NCBI RefSeq assembly: GCF_902686445.1
Contig: NW_025920106.1
Span: 2,976,001-3,040,000, forward strand
DNA length: 64,000 bases
Source: Sciurus carolinensis
Lineage: Eukaryota; Chordata; Mammalia; Rodentia; Sciuridae
Direction: 5' to 3'
Both the position numbers and the translations under genes were made by a program. This document shows, one piece after another, positions 23,908-36,224 of the stretch. Position 1 is the stretch's first letter. Every line of letters starts with the position of its first letter. The notes beneath the pieces are model-generated. The model did not search any database and had not been told where the DNA came from. It saw nothing but the letters and a program-made list of their open reading frames with translations.

Positions 23908-26584
23908 CCATGCAATTCTCAAAGCTGTCATTTCAAGAGTTGTCTCTTTAAGTCTATGTGAAACCCTTTTATGAATGCTTAGTAATTAGTGTTTTTATTA
24001 TTTTTGTCTTTTCCTATCCATTTCCCATGCTTTTTGATTTTGAAATGACTTATAAGTTTCAGATTAATCATACCAGCTACATTTTGGTTTATAACCATGC
24101 ATCCCTTTTGTTATCATTTACATTGATAAGCAGATTGCTTTTAATATATATTCAAAAGTTTTTCTTCAAAATAAAAAATCTTTACCTTGTGTTTATATTT
24201 GAAGTAGGAAGTAGGCAAATGAATGGAATAGTGGAAAAGGGGTGGGAAAAGAAAACTATTTTTCACAACACTTAGAATTCAAGTTTACATAGATGCTGTA
24301 TTCATTTTGTATCTAAAATTAGGGTTTTTTTTTTCTCAGTGAGGTCTATTCAATGTATCAATCTGAATCTTAGACTTTATGTTTGAAGAACACGTGTGAG
24401 GTTAGGAATGGATGGAAAGAAATTGGGTAAAAACAAATATTCTTCACATGTATTAAGAGTTCAACTTTCCATGGATAACATACCGTTCATCTTAGATGGA
24501 AATTAAGAAAATGAATCCTAGAATTTATTTTTGCTGGAGAGAGTGACAAGGAAGACTTATGGAATCTATAAATCCATGGTCATCAACCTCAAGTGGACCC
24601 TCAGTTTTTCATATTGCACTCTCTTACTCTAAGCAAAGAGCTGATCTCTTCTACATAATAGAACAAATGCTGTAAACCTGAAACTCTTCCATTTTCTGAA
24701 TAACAATCACAAATATTTGTCTACACTTATTCTTCATTTCAATCATTTTGCCCTTTTGTCCAATCTCATCTGCTCAGGGTTATTGGAATATCTGTTATAC
24801 CTATGAAACTCTTTTATATTCAGTCTCCCTTTCTTAACTTCATCCTTCCCATTGACTTTCTATTTAAATAAATTATTTTAATTTTAAATTAGCAGAGAAA
24901 TTACAAAGTAAATACAGTGATTTTACCATATACTCAATTATTCCTATTATTAGTAGAATGTTACATTAATACATTTTATAAAACTAAGGAATCAATATTG
25001 GTACACTACTATTTATTAAACTGTACATTTTATTCAAATTTCACTAGTTTTTTACTACCTCCATTTTTGTCCCAGAATCCCATCCAGGATACATGTTATA
25101 TTTAGTAATCTTATCTCATATTAAAGATACTGGCTACTGGATTGAGAAGTGCTGTACAATACTTAAATATGATTGATAATAAATGAAATATTCTCTAAAC
25201 ACAGTTAAATATTAAACTAATGGGAAATCTTATATGCTGATAGTCAGAAATCATCAGAGTTTTGTTGCATTTCCAATAATAGCATACCCAGTAGAAGTTT
25301 TATGAGACTTTTAAGTGTAGCATCAATAGAATGAAAGTCTATATATAAACATTTGTGTCATTATATTAAAATTAGAGATTAGGTACTTTAGAAGTGCTTA
25401 TTTCCTCCCACTGTGTGGATTCCTCCTTTCTATGCTGATAATTTTTGTAAAAAAATAATGGCCAGTAGAATTGAGATTTTCCATCTCTATTCTGTCCTCA
25501 TGTGTCAAGGAGAAAAACCCATTGCTGTCAAATAGAGCAATTCAGTAATTCTCACAGGGAGGAAAATGGGTGTTTGAAGTAACCTCTTGCTGGCCACAGT
25601 GTTTTTCAATATGTACTCACTTTTAACATGGCACCTGTAGAACCTCAGCATATTCACTTGTTCTAAAGCTACATTGGAAATACATCTTCAGTTTATTAAT
25701 CCAGTTTCATGACTGTGATGCATAAATTATGTTTCTAGAAACAAAGTCACCTAGAAGTCTGTTGCAGCACTTACTACTGCTGACAAAGTACACTGAATTA
25801 TTAAAAGACCTACTACAAGTTGTAATTTATCTTTTGTATGTATATTTTTAGTGTTCATGTGCTTTTGCTATAAGAGCTATCTGAATAAGAATTTGCTTGG
25901 GCTGTGAAAAAGTGAAGTATTTTCTTACAACAATGTAATATCAGAAAAATGATCATCTTTTGTCTGGAAAGCAGAATTAAAAGAGTTTTTATATTAAAAT
26001 ATAAAGTTCATTGTTATTTTTAGGTATTATTTCTGTTTTTATACAACTTTTAAATTTTAAAATATTCAAAATAAGGTGCAACTCATTCTGGATTTTGAAC
26101 TCATGAAAGTGGGGATCGTATCTGTCTTCACTGTATGCTCAGCTCTTAACATTGTGCTTGGTAAAAGTTAAATGAGTTTTGTCTTCTGTCCTCTGAATAA
26201 TTTCCACTGGAAAGCATGTAAATAAGCTAGTTATTATATCTATTGTTAATCTTGTGTTCAACAGACACAAATGCAAACAAATTTTTCTAAAAATTCAATT
26301 TAAAATTTTATTAATTATAAGAATTATATTCAGGTGTGATCATTAAATCCTTAAGGTTGGAATTATTAAAATGGGTATTGCAGTATGCTTTACTCTTTGC
26401 ATTAGTGTCTGATAGTTAACTAATGTAACTACCTTTTGATGAATTCTCTATTGCATACATGGAATTTGGTGGTGCTCTTTCTATTAGAGACTGATTATTC
26501 AAATTTTACTTCATAATTACAGTATGATAATTTTGCTTTTCTTTATATATAAATTTATTTTTAATTTGCACATTATTTTATGTG

Positions 26585-26760
26585 TGTATTGAGTATACTA
26601 ACATTTCAATACATTTATATGTGTGTGCTGAACAGATGACAGTAACTGGCATATCTATTACCTTAAATATTCATTATTTCTTTGTGTTGGAAACATTCAC
26701 AATCCCCTCTACTAGCTGAAATACACAGTTAATTATTGCCAACCTGTTACTCTTTAAAAA
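26585..26760 (+). mobile_element. Old LINE-1 3' UTR fragment
   Basis: Phrases such as GGCATATCTATTACCTTAAA, TTATTTCTTTGTGTTGGAAA and AGTTAATTATTGCCAACC resemble the 3' UTR of old mammalian LINE-1 (L1M-type) elements as I remember them. The call rests on memory of the consensus. Confidence 0.5.
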
Positions 26761-28891
26761 AACATATTTTTAGCATATTCTAATGTCATTAAATTTTATT
26801 CTCTGATAAGAGGTTCTTTGTAGTCTTAATTTTTTCATGTACCCTTTACAAGTCATTCCTTACACTGTATAGTAACTTTTCACCTTTAAAATGATTAATT
26901 TATAGTCACTATGCTTATGTAATCTATTTTTTCACTTACATAATCTTTAAAACAAACTCCATTGTTTCTGTCATGATCACCACTAGACGAACGTGTACTT
27001 CATGTTAAGGGCATTCTCATATTCACTTAACATACAAGAATGAGTAAGAAAATTTCCCTACTATTGAGAAGCAAAGGTTTCTAGGTCACAGTCATGTCTT
27101 CTCATGTATTCTTATTGTTATAGACAATGACTTTATATATATATTTTTATGGATACTCATTGTTTTGTACATATTGGTTTATGTGTGTTTTCAAGGTAGT
27201 GTTATTTTCTCTCAGTAAAAATGACACAAAACTTAAAATTCAAGTTCAATGTGCAGTGGTTCCATGTTTTTAAATTTAAACATCTGAATTCCACAGATAG
27301 GAATAAGAAAATAATGTCATTTTATCATAGTTTTGTTAACCTTGTAAACCTCATTTTTATATAAAGTGAAAAATTATTGGAATCAGACTGTCATGTACCA
27401 GAGAATGGTTTGTTGGCCTCATTATCCATAATGAAGTAAAAAATCTTCATTTGTTTCTTGTAAGTGTTGTGTCATGTAGTTTTGCTTCATTATTCTGCAC
27501 AGCTATTGGTAGTAGAAAGCAAGAACTTAGTAAATAATTAGTTACATACAAGACAGTACCTGGTAGGTAGTATATGATGATTTTAAAAATTAATTTCTCT
27601 AATTTAATGTTTTTAATGAAAAACATCATATACATAAAGAAAAAAGCTAACAAAAAGCAAAAAGAAGCACTTCTTCAGTCATATAATAATATACTACCTA
27701 TGACTAGAGTTTTAGTTTATCAAAATTGAATTAAGAACTTCTTAGTTGGACCTGCAGTTTTCTACATCATTTTAACTTGTATGTCATTGGAACAAAAGAA
27801 TAAAAACAATTTCTTTGCAGGACTTCTTCTACTTTTGGCCATTCAAGTTTGGAAAGTTTATTGTTTTCTCTAAAGTGGTTAGTGATGCTGTATAATCACC
27901 AAGTATCAGTTTTATTTTATTTGACAGCTCCAGGAAAATTGCATATTTGATTTAAATAATTTAATATGAATTATATACCTATGAAAACTGAAGTTATGCA
28001 TTATTTCCTTTCACTAGTTTTTTTTATTTAAGGACATTAGCATCATCTATGCAAGAAGTGAATCATTTTTAGATTATTCTTGTATCTTCTATTACAAATA
28101 GATTCTAGAAAACATTTTTTAGAAATTTCTTATTCTTGGTTCCTGTTTACTCTTTTTTTAAATTTTGTTCTCTCAGTTCCTATCTTCCACCTGTTTGTAT
28201 TGCTTTTCCAAATCCTCAGTGTTAAAGTTGTTTACTTTAAATTTCTTTTAAAATATACATTGGATATATTGAGTTTCTGTGACATATTTTGATATATTCC
28301 ACCTACCCCATTTATTGACTCAATACAAAATAAGCAGTGAGTTTAAGGATTAAAAGAAAGGGTTTGGGAACTCAATTTTAAAGCTTCTAAGGAGGGAAAA
28401 ATGAGACTTACATTACTGGTTTTGTGATTGCATATTTCCTGATCTATAGTAGAATGTAAATTGGTTTTCTTTTTAATTGTACTTTGACTGTAGAACCTGA
28501 AACAAATAGCATCTTTTTGGTTTCAAGTCTCCATAGAAATTCAAAGATCAGTCAGAAAATTATTTTGTGATTTAGTTAAAAGGAAAATCAAATAGTTATT
28601 TTTACAAGATTCTTTAGTATCTTAAAATCTAAGTCTGTGGTAGTTTAAAACTTGGGGTCTTAAAATAAAACAAGGCATTCACTGCAGACCATTATCCAAT
28701 TAATATGTAAGGTAGGTTTACTATTTCAATTATGAATACTGATGCTTCTGAAACTTGATAGATGTTCAACAATCTGACTGTAACCACCTGTTTCTATTCA
28801 TAAACACTGTAGAATTGGAGAGTTTTAGAAGTTGAGGAAGAGATGAAATTTCATGAATAAATACTCAATTTATCATAGTCTTTACTTGCAG

Positions 28892-28948
28892 TCAGAAATT
28901 GGGCTTGGGAGAATAGAATCCTACATAAAATTGGAAAAGTTTTGAAAC
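28892..28948 (+). pseudogene. CDK17-like pseudogene, exon before the glycine loop
   Basis: After ACTTGCAG the block encodes SEIGLGRIESYIKLEKF and then a TGA at 28,943-28,945 where the first glycine of the ATP-binding loop belongs. The donor reads ATAAGT instead of GTAAGT. This corresponds to the start of the kinase domain. Confidence 0.9.
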
Positions 28949-29959
28949 ATAAGTAAATTCTTATTTTAAAAATGAAACACTTTCTTGTTGATCATCTAAG
29001 TGTATGGTTTTGCCAACCTAGAAAATTGTGAACATGATTGTCTAAAGGATTATATCTGAAAAGGTAGTAAAATTAGGAGGAATGAAGCTTTCAACTCTTG
29101 AAAGTATGCTCAGTTTAAGAGGAAATGAGTATTTTTAGTAGGCATAAAATCTTTTATTGAAACACAAAATATTTTGCTTTCTTGGTAACACAATACACAT
29201 CTGTTTGTTTAGCCTTATAGCAGTCTCCTGTCTGTGCTGTTATGGGAAATTGCATAGTTAAAATTTCTGAAAATAATTTTAGAAATAAAAATATTTCATT
29301 GAAGTGTGAGAAATTCTTAAAATGAGGTTTTTTCTTGAACTTGTCACTAACTCTAATGCTACTAATTTAGAAACATTCTATCTTCCACAGTAATCAAGTG
29401 CAAGAAAATAATAAGAAAAAGTAATAAATAAACAGATTTTAAGAAATAAAAAAGATAGAAGTAATAAATAATAAACAGCAGGAAGGAAAATAATAATTGA
29501 TAGGGAAGCTTCTTTTATTTTTTAAAGAATTAATGTGCAAAGATTTTGAAAAGTCTGGAAACCTAAGTAAAATATATTTTTGATTTAACAGTATAATTAT
29601 TCTTTCATTTAATGTGCTCAGTGTCCTTCAGTCTTCATATACCATTACAGGGAAAGCACCTTTGATTTTAAAAATATTGATCCAAATCTTCATTTGAAAT
29701 AAAGCACAAAAGGTGAATTAAATTCTTGTTTTATATTTTTGTGACACTCTTAGGTCTTATGAAAACATGGAAGCTATGTGTATTTAACTGAAAGTCATCT
29801 TTGCCATAATAAAATCTAATACTGGACATTGTGGAGTTTTCTTTGCAAGGTAAAATTCAGCATGCTTAGAAATTAGAAATTCAGTTAGGGCTCTCTATTG
29901 TTTTTCATTGTACCCTCTTATGATACTCTTGACTTGTTCTTCCAAAATATGTTTTATAG

Positions 29960-30074
29960 GGCACATATGCAACAGTTTATTAAGGAAGAAGTAAGCTGAC
30001 AGAGAATTAGGTGGCATTAAAAGAGATCTGTTTAGAACACGAAGAAGGCACACCCAGTACAGCTATAAGAGAAG
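29960..30074 (+). pseudogene. CDK17-like pseudogene, glycine loop to PCTAIRE exon
   Basis: The block follows TGTTTTATAG and reads GTYATVY, TAA (29,981-29,983), GRSKLTEN, TAG (30,008-30,010), VALKEICLEHEEGTPSTAIRE, then a split codon and GTATAT. Its 115 bases are the expected length. The ATP-binding lysine of VALK is kept. The cyclin-binding signature reads PSTAIRE (30,053-30,073), where the PCTAIRE subfamily has Cys. Confidence 0.95.
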
Positions 30075-30427
30075 GTATATTTATTTAGACTATTTTAAAA
30101 CCAAAGCTATATAAGAGTAATTTTAATAAATAAAAGCAGATGGAAATAATAAGTGACTGGAAGATATAATTAGACCTTTAAAAATTATTTCTAAAACTGA
30201 CATATTCAGTAGAAAGAAATTAATATTCTTATTGCATAGTGAAATATTATGAAGTCATTAAAAGTACTGAGATAAATATCTGATAGGGAAATTTTACATA
30301 TTGGTACATAGGAAACATGGTAACTGCAAATTAACTGCATATATTAAATATAAGAAATAAATGAACTTTATATAAATATGTCATGATACCATTTTATTTA
30401 AAAAGTAAATTATTCAAAATTGGTTTG

Positions 30428-30632
30428 ATTCAGACATGGTGGTAAATGTCTTCAATCCCGGTGGTTGGGGAGGCTGAAGCAGGATGGAAGGTTTGAAGCC
30501 AGTCTCAGCAACTTAGCAAGGTCCTAAGCAACTTAGCTAGACCCTGCCTCAAAATAAAAATTAAACAAAGAGCAGAAGGAATAGGGATGTGAATCAAGTT
30601 CAATCCTTGGTACCAAAACAAATAAATAAATA
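30428..30632 (+). mobile_element. Dimeric B1-ID SINE
   Basis: CAGACATGGTGGTAAATGTC, AATCCCGGTGGTTGGGGAGG, CCCTGCCTCAAAATAAAAAT and the ID half GGGATGTGAATCAAGTTCAA, then an AAATAAATAAATAG tail. It lies in the short intron between two pseudogene exons. Confidence 0.88.
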
Positions 30633-30990
30633 GATAAATAATGTTTGAGGCAACTGATTAGCAACATAGCAGAAGAAAGCCTACCTTGAACTGTATATAA
30701 ATTAATCCCAGAGGCTCAAAACTTAGCACTAAATAAAAGAAAAAAAAAAACAGAAGATGGTGAGTTGTAATATTAGAGATGACTTTAGGTACTACAATAT
30801 AAAACTCAAAATCATAAAAATGGTAAAGTTCATACCTTCAGTTTTTCTACCACTCATCCCCTTGGCAAATTGCTGTTCCTAACTTAAGAGAATATTATTC
30901 ACAGTTGGTTTATATTTTAAACTTACTTCAAGTTTTTATAAAATCTGACCTTCCAGAAACTAAAAATTGGCTTTCATTTCCGTTTTACAG

Positions 30991-31084
30991 TTTCACTCTT
31001 AAAGGATTTAAAACATGCAAACATAGTAACCTTACATGACATTGTTCACACAGTAAATCTTTGACTCTGGTGCTTGAGTATCTG
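30991..31084 (+). pseudogene. CDK17-like pseudogene, [11 protein letters not shown] exon
   Basis: The acceptor CGTTTTACAG ends at 30,990. The block encodes [20 protein letters not shown], loses one base near 31,051, and then resumes as [13 protein letters not shown] in another frame. It is 94 bases against an expected 95. The donor GTAAGA at 31,085 is intact. Confidence 0.95.
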
Positions 31085-31317
31085 GTAAGAATTTTTAAAA
31101 TACTAAGTATTTTTTTTCTTTAGTAATAGAAACTTAGGCTGTTTTTTTTAACAGCCCCAGGGCCATTTTTAATTATTTATTGGTATTTCAATAGATTAGG
31201 TGTTGCATTCTGTATTTTTCCTGACAATTTTCTTTAAAAAATTAATTACTATTAAGTTAATCAGCCATGCATTATGAAAACTGTGTTATCATGTAGTAAA
31301 ATGCTGTGCTTTTTCAG

Positions 31318-31380
31318 GGTAAAGACCTAAAACAGTACATGGATGACTATGGGAACATCATGAATATGCACAATGTACAG
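31318..31380 (+). pseudogene. CDK17-like pseudogene, KDLKQYMDD exon (open)
   Basis: A good acceptor (GTGCTTTTTCAG) and a GTATAT donor flank 63 bases that read without interruption GKDLKQYMDDYGNIMNMHNVQ minus its last letter in this notation, i.e. GKDLKQYMDDYGNIMNMHNV then Gln. The intron before it is only 233 bp. Changes from the PCTAIRE pattern are Asp to Gly at the first codon, Cys to Tyr, and Lys to Gln at the last. Confidence 0.95.
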
Positions 31381-32677
31381 GTATATTTATTGTTTATTGT
31401 TAAAGTGTAAAGAAAATGAGTTAGATTGTGCAGTAATATATACCAACCTCAAAACCAATCTTTGGAATTTTCTGTTTTGCTTATTTACTTAACTTCTCTT
31501 TATTATACTACAACTTACCTGGGATCATAACTTTTTGTAAAACTGCTTCATTTTAAAAGTCTTCAAAAATATTTTTGATATTTTATTTCACATTATAACT
31601 GACTGTCCTACATGTGTGGAATAAATCTGCAGGTATATTTTACTTTCTGAAAAAATCCAAATGATGGGAACATTTTGCAAAAGGTCACCTTTAAATGGTA
31701 AAATCCCCTAATATATTTAAAATGGTATTAAATTATATAAAAACAGTGGCTTTTCAAGGTTATGAATTATGAATAAGGGTTATAAGTAAGGCCAAAAATA
31801 TGTAGTTATTGTGATTTCTTTGTTTGAAGAAACTATCTGTATTGTTAGAAGGAACAGTAAGATAATTGTTTTTGTTGTACATCTAAGAATTCAAATAATG
31901 CCAAAGAAGTTTGCTGTAATAATCAGATACAGAAGAAACCCAGAAGTTATTAGATAAATAAAAGCACTTGACATACTTGTATTCTTATAGAGTTTTTTGT
32001 TCTGAGTGGTATATTTTACATTTTCAAAGATTTTATTTGTAAAACGTTCAACAGTTTATAGAAACCTATTTTGAAAATAAACTGTCTCATTTTGTGTGTT
32101 TGAGACTTTTAAAGTCTATAGATAGTAAATTAGTAATTTCAAACTTACATTTTTTAATACTGAATTTCATAAACATAAAGAAAAGTTAGTTTCTGTTATT
32201 TAAATAGAGGTTTGAACATATGGCTAGCACATTGCTAAGAATTTTAGAACAAGGCTTTAAAAGTATTTCCACATACATTTAATGAGGATTGTTTTCATCA
32301 TAGTTTGCATTTTCCTTTGCAAGGTGTCAGTGAAGGCCATTTGTAGACCTCATTTTTAAAAATCTGTTTATTCTGCTTTTATATTAGCACTAATTTGGAA
32401 AGTAAATAGTTTTTAATTATCATAATTTGACAGAGGTTTGAGAAGTCTTTTAAGTCAGATCTAAATAGTGGGAAAATATTTTATTGTTTATTAAAATTGT
32501 ATTTAATGTTTTTCAAATTTAAAATTTAACAGGAATATACTGAAAGGTAGCTGTGCTCACTGCTGAAACCTCAATGCAATCCAACAGAAATATATTAATG
32601 TAGTAACTTTAGAGTTTTCAAAACATAAAAATAAATATGTGGAGTCTGAAGACTTCACAGCTTACAATTTATTCAGA

Positions 32678-32850
32678 CCAGGCATGGTGGTGCATGCCCA
32701 CAACCCAGCTAATTGGGAAACTGAGGTAGGTGGATCACAAACTTGAGGCCAGCCTGAGCAATTTAATGAGGGCCTGTCTCAGAATTAAAATGCAAAAGAG
32801 TTGAGGGCATCGCTCCTGAATTCAATCCCTACTATACCCCCTCCAAATAC
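32678..32850 (+). mobile_element. Dimeric B1-ID SINE
   Basis: CAGGCATGGTGGTGCATGCC, AACTTGAGGCCAGCCTGAGC, GGGCCTGTCTCAGAATTAAA and CTGAATTCAATCCCTACTAT identify a B1-like left half and a diverged ID right half. Confidence 0.85.
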
Positions 32851-33674
32851 CACTAGAGGCATTCCTGCCATTTATCACCTGCTGCCTTGGCTTATTCTTG
32901 GTATTAAGATATCATTTCTCATCTACAAGTAAACCAAAGATACCTCTTGAGTCTTCAGTACTTTAAGTTCATTTTGGTAACCCCAGAAAATCAAGATGTG
33001 TTCCACATCTCTCTTTTTACCACAATATACAAAATACCTTTACCTTATAGGAATTGCTTCTTTCAGAGCACTAGAGTGCATTACCCTTTTTTGAATCACA
33101 GTTGATTTTGAAACTGAGTAGCAGTTGCTAAAATTAAAGAATCCAGGAGGTAGGTGTTAAAAGCTGATTGAGTGATTTTTATAACTGGTAATTTGTAAGG
33201 GTATGCAGCCCCATTCTCTCTGATACCTGAGACTTTACATAAAGCCACCAAGTCCATTGCCATATGTAAAGGTACTGACCCAGATCAGGTTGTTTTTAAA
33301 GGGAGTAAGTGCCTGTGCTTGATTGACATACTGGAATTTTATAATCAAACTATAAGCTTTAGTAGTATAGCAGATACATCTTTTAAGCTGCTTTCTCTAA
33401 TAAATGAACTATTACTGTGAAAACAAAATTTTGTTTTATTTATATTTATTTTTAGACACTGTTGACACAAATGATAGATGCTTCAAATTGAACAATGAAC
33501 TAAAATTGAGAACACAACTCAAACTTGAAAAGGCCTTGTTCTTAAAATGATATAATTTCTTTTTTTTCTTTTACTATTCTAGGAAAGTTGCTTTTCTATT
33601 TACCATAGCTTATGCTAATACCAAAGTATATCTTGATATCTGTAAGACTAATTTTTACTTATTTGCTTTTATAA

Positions 33675-33798
33675 CTGTTTCTATACCAAATTCTACATGG
33701 ATTAACTTATTGCCACAGAAGAATTGTGTTGCATCCAGACTTGAATCCACAGAACCTTCTCATTAATGAAAAAGGGGATTTAAAGCTAGAAGATTTTA
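33675..33798 (+). pseudogene. CDK17-like pseudogene, catalytic-loop exon
   Basis: 124 bases encode, without a stop, [19 protein letters not shown], then [19 protein letters not shown] and EDF, ending one base into the DFG glycine codon before GTATGG. The acceptor AG reads AA (33,673-33,674). The HRD arginine is Pro (33,735-33,737) and the catalytic lysine of DLKPQN is Asn (33,744-33,746), so the copy would be catalytically dead even if spliced. Confidence 0.95.
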
Positions 33799-36224
33799 GT
33801 ATGGAATGATTACATATTTATAAATTCCTCCAGGTGGTTAGGTATAAAAGAACAACCACTTTCACAATGTTTTATCACTTTCGTGTGAGTTTGGAAATTT
33901 TCTGAGCCCACTGAACAATTTGACAGAATTTTGTGGGTGGATTATGTTGGTTATTAGCAACAAATACTAAAAGATTTGGGTTCCCAGGTTTGGTCCATGG
34001 ACCCCAGGTTTCTGATGCCCTTTCAGGGAGTGTCCAGAGGTAAAAATATATTTTCAGAAGTGCACTAAGTGTTATTTGATTTTTCTCTTTGTTAATATTT
34101 GCACTGTTGATCCAGAAGTAATAAGGATAAAACTGTTCTTTCCTGGTATATGTTCAGGCAGTGCCACCAAAGTATATCATGGTATTCTTCACCACTGCAC
34201 ATTCTTACAGAAAAAGTATAAGTTATACTTAAAATATTTTGCCAAGCAATAAAATGCATTAATTTTTTTAAATTTCCATCCTTGAGTAAATGACTAGTAT
34301 TTTTGTTTTGTATATGTATGATAAAATGGCAATTATATAAAAACACATGGACTGAACATAGAAAAACTACAGTTATCTCAAGAAGAAGTTTTTGGGTGAT
34401 TATATGGCTACAAGCTGAACTAGCCTCCCCCCCCTTCTTTTTTTCAAGGAACACCATTTTTTTCTGGAAAAAAATGACCAACAGACAAACTGTGGTTATT
34501 CGTACTTAGATATTTGGCAGATATTTCTTTAAATTAATTAATTAAACTTGTCACTTCAAGGAAATCAACTGCAGGCATTTCTTGCCAATACTAAAATTCA
34601 GGTTTACAAATACAAATTAGATTTTGAGTTTTTGGATCTGCTGCTTTAAGCTTAATATGTTCCCACTACTTAGAAACTTTTCTGATGAGGTCAGTTGTGA
34701 TATTAACAAATAGAGGGTTTTTAAAATTTTGAATAAATATATAAAAATTTCAATCTATAACTCAAGAATAAATATTTTTCCAGTTATCAGCACTTCATAT
34801 TATAGGATCATGCATAATAAAAATTTCATTTAAAGTGCGAGATAGACCAGTGAAATTTAACAAATGTATGAATAGTTTATGGATATAATTTAAGTTACCA
34901 TATAACCTTGAAGAAAGAACTTAATTATTTCTAATGTATCAAATAATACTATCTATAGTAATTAGATAGTACTATTAAATGTTCCTCCTCTTTTCCAACT
35001 TCATATCAATGAGATTTCATTTTCTTCATATAGCTATATATATTATGATATGTTGTGATATGGAGTAAAGCAACATATCACAACAGAAAGCAAAAGCAAA
35101 CAAAAAATACAGCTGTCTTCTATCAAAATAGATAGACTCTAAACAATTTATTAAAATGTTTAAAAAAGACCATTCTTAACTAATTTTTTTGGAAAAAATA
35201 TTTTCATAAAAATGTTATCCATGCTAACATGAGAGGTGTTTTTAGTGCATAAATAAATGTTTTAAGTTTTCTCATATTTTATGGCAAACATCAGCAGTAA
35301 TCTATATAAGAAAAAGTACTTGGGGTCCCTTAATAATTTTTAAGAACTTAAAATGAGTTCCAAGACCCAAGAATTAAAATCCACCTCTGAAACAGGGTCC
35401 CTTTATATGCTTGCCACCATGACTGCATTTATTACATGCTTAGTAATTTAACTGGTAGTTATTTACTTACAACATTTTAGGAAATCTGATTTTAAGGGAC
35501 TTGAAAGTAAAACAAAATTAGATGTTCTTTTTGTTTTGAGTAAATTGTTTCTACTAGAAGAAGAAAAAACTTTGTAGATTAGCTTTGAAATTTTTGTTAC
35601 TGTCAGAATTCTTTGATGAAATTTAGTTTTTAAAAACCCATGCAGTTTTCCAAAATTGCATTTTTAATTTTTCACAAATTATTACAGTAGTTTCACTTTT
35701 GGAAAATTTCACTAAATTTTATAAGTTTGAATATTTCAGGTTATTACTCAGTAATGGATTAAAAATTTACTTTTTAAGTGTTGAGTTTGTCTTTGGCAAT
35801 TTGTATACTTATACTCACTTAGTATTTTGCTATTTGCTTGAAGTGTAAATTCCTATTTGTATTTCCTTCCTTAAAAAGAAAATGAGTGGGCCAACTATGT
35901 TTAAACAAAAAATGAGAAGTTATTTACATATACTTGCATAGATTATACAGTCTTTTTAAAAGTTTGTTGTTATATCATTTTATTTGTCCCCACCCCTTCT
36001 TCTCTCTTTGTCAAATTGCATTTACTGCTCTTTGACATAATGGCAAAATGAATGGCTATGAAAGAAACATTCATGAATATTTGAAATGCAAACGGAATGT
36101 CAAGGACCATCAAAAATCCACTTTTAACTGGAAATCCTCTGAGAGTTTTAAATTTTGCCTCTAACTTCTTTAAAGAAAGCAAAGAAAACTTTATCTTCTC
36201 ACAGGTCAGTAAGAAATTCTGATT
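33799..36224. other. AT-rich non-coding DNA after the pseudogene
   Basis: I looked here for the next kinase exons (from LARAKSVPTKTYSNEV onward) and found none. A 129-codon minus-strand frame (34,092-34,481) has no recognisable similarity. The region contains a small perfect palindrome listed separately. Confidence 0.5.
35051..35085. repeat. Perfect 12-bp inverted repeat
   Basis: TGTTGTGATATG (35,051-35,062) is followed after 11 bases by its exact reverse complement CATATCACAACA (35,074-35,085). It could form a small hairpin; no function is implied. Confidence 0.85.

Larger units (their letters stand above)
20645..28891. other. Long pseudogene intron; expected exon not located
   Basis: Between the third and next recognised coding blocks one CDK17 exon (encoding DLNKRLSL through SRRSRRASL) should lie. 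I searched by eye and found only chance-level resemblances (around 24,050 and 25,620-25,740), so it is either deleted or too decayed. The rest is AT-rich sequence with the SINEs and old LINE-1 piece listed separately. Confidence 0.5.
13245..33798 (+). pseudogene. CDK17P-like: Unprocessed CDK17 (PCTAIRE kinase)-like pseudogene
   Basis: Eight separate blocks encode, in order and on one strand, pieces of a PCTAIRE-family cyclin-dependent kinase: 13,245-13,392, 17,641-17,805, 20,364-20,496, 28,892-28,948, 29,960-30,074, 30,991-31,084, 31,318-31,380 and 33,675-33,798. Most blocks are bounded by AG and GT at the expected codon phase, so introns are kept and this is a duplicated (not retrotransposed) copy or a dead gene. 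Block lengths agree with the CDK17 protein as I remember it, except one-base deletions in two blocks. YMDD, QILxGLxYCHRR and INEKG favour CDK17 over CDK16 and CDK18. Stops, frameshifts, lost splice sites and loss of the HRD arginine and catalytic lysine make it non-functional. One block between 20,497 and 28,891 (the DLNKRLSL to RRASL part) and everything after DFG were not found. The gene label is descriptive. Confidence 0.93.

Noticed and set aside
25617..25745. Candidate for the missing DLNKRLSL exon
   Set aside because: Only scattered base matches, with several gaps needed and no clear splice borders; a second place near 24,050 looks equally similar.
33450..33550. A further kinase exon before the catalytic-loop block
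   Set aside because: The text after TTTTTAG at 33,455 does not encode any kinase segment, and the neighbouring blocks already join at consecutive residues.
13245..33798. An active PCTAIRE kinase gene
   Set aside because: Six in-frame stops, two frameshifts, lost splice sites and loss of the HRD arginine and catalytic lysine exclude a working kinase.
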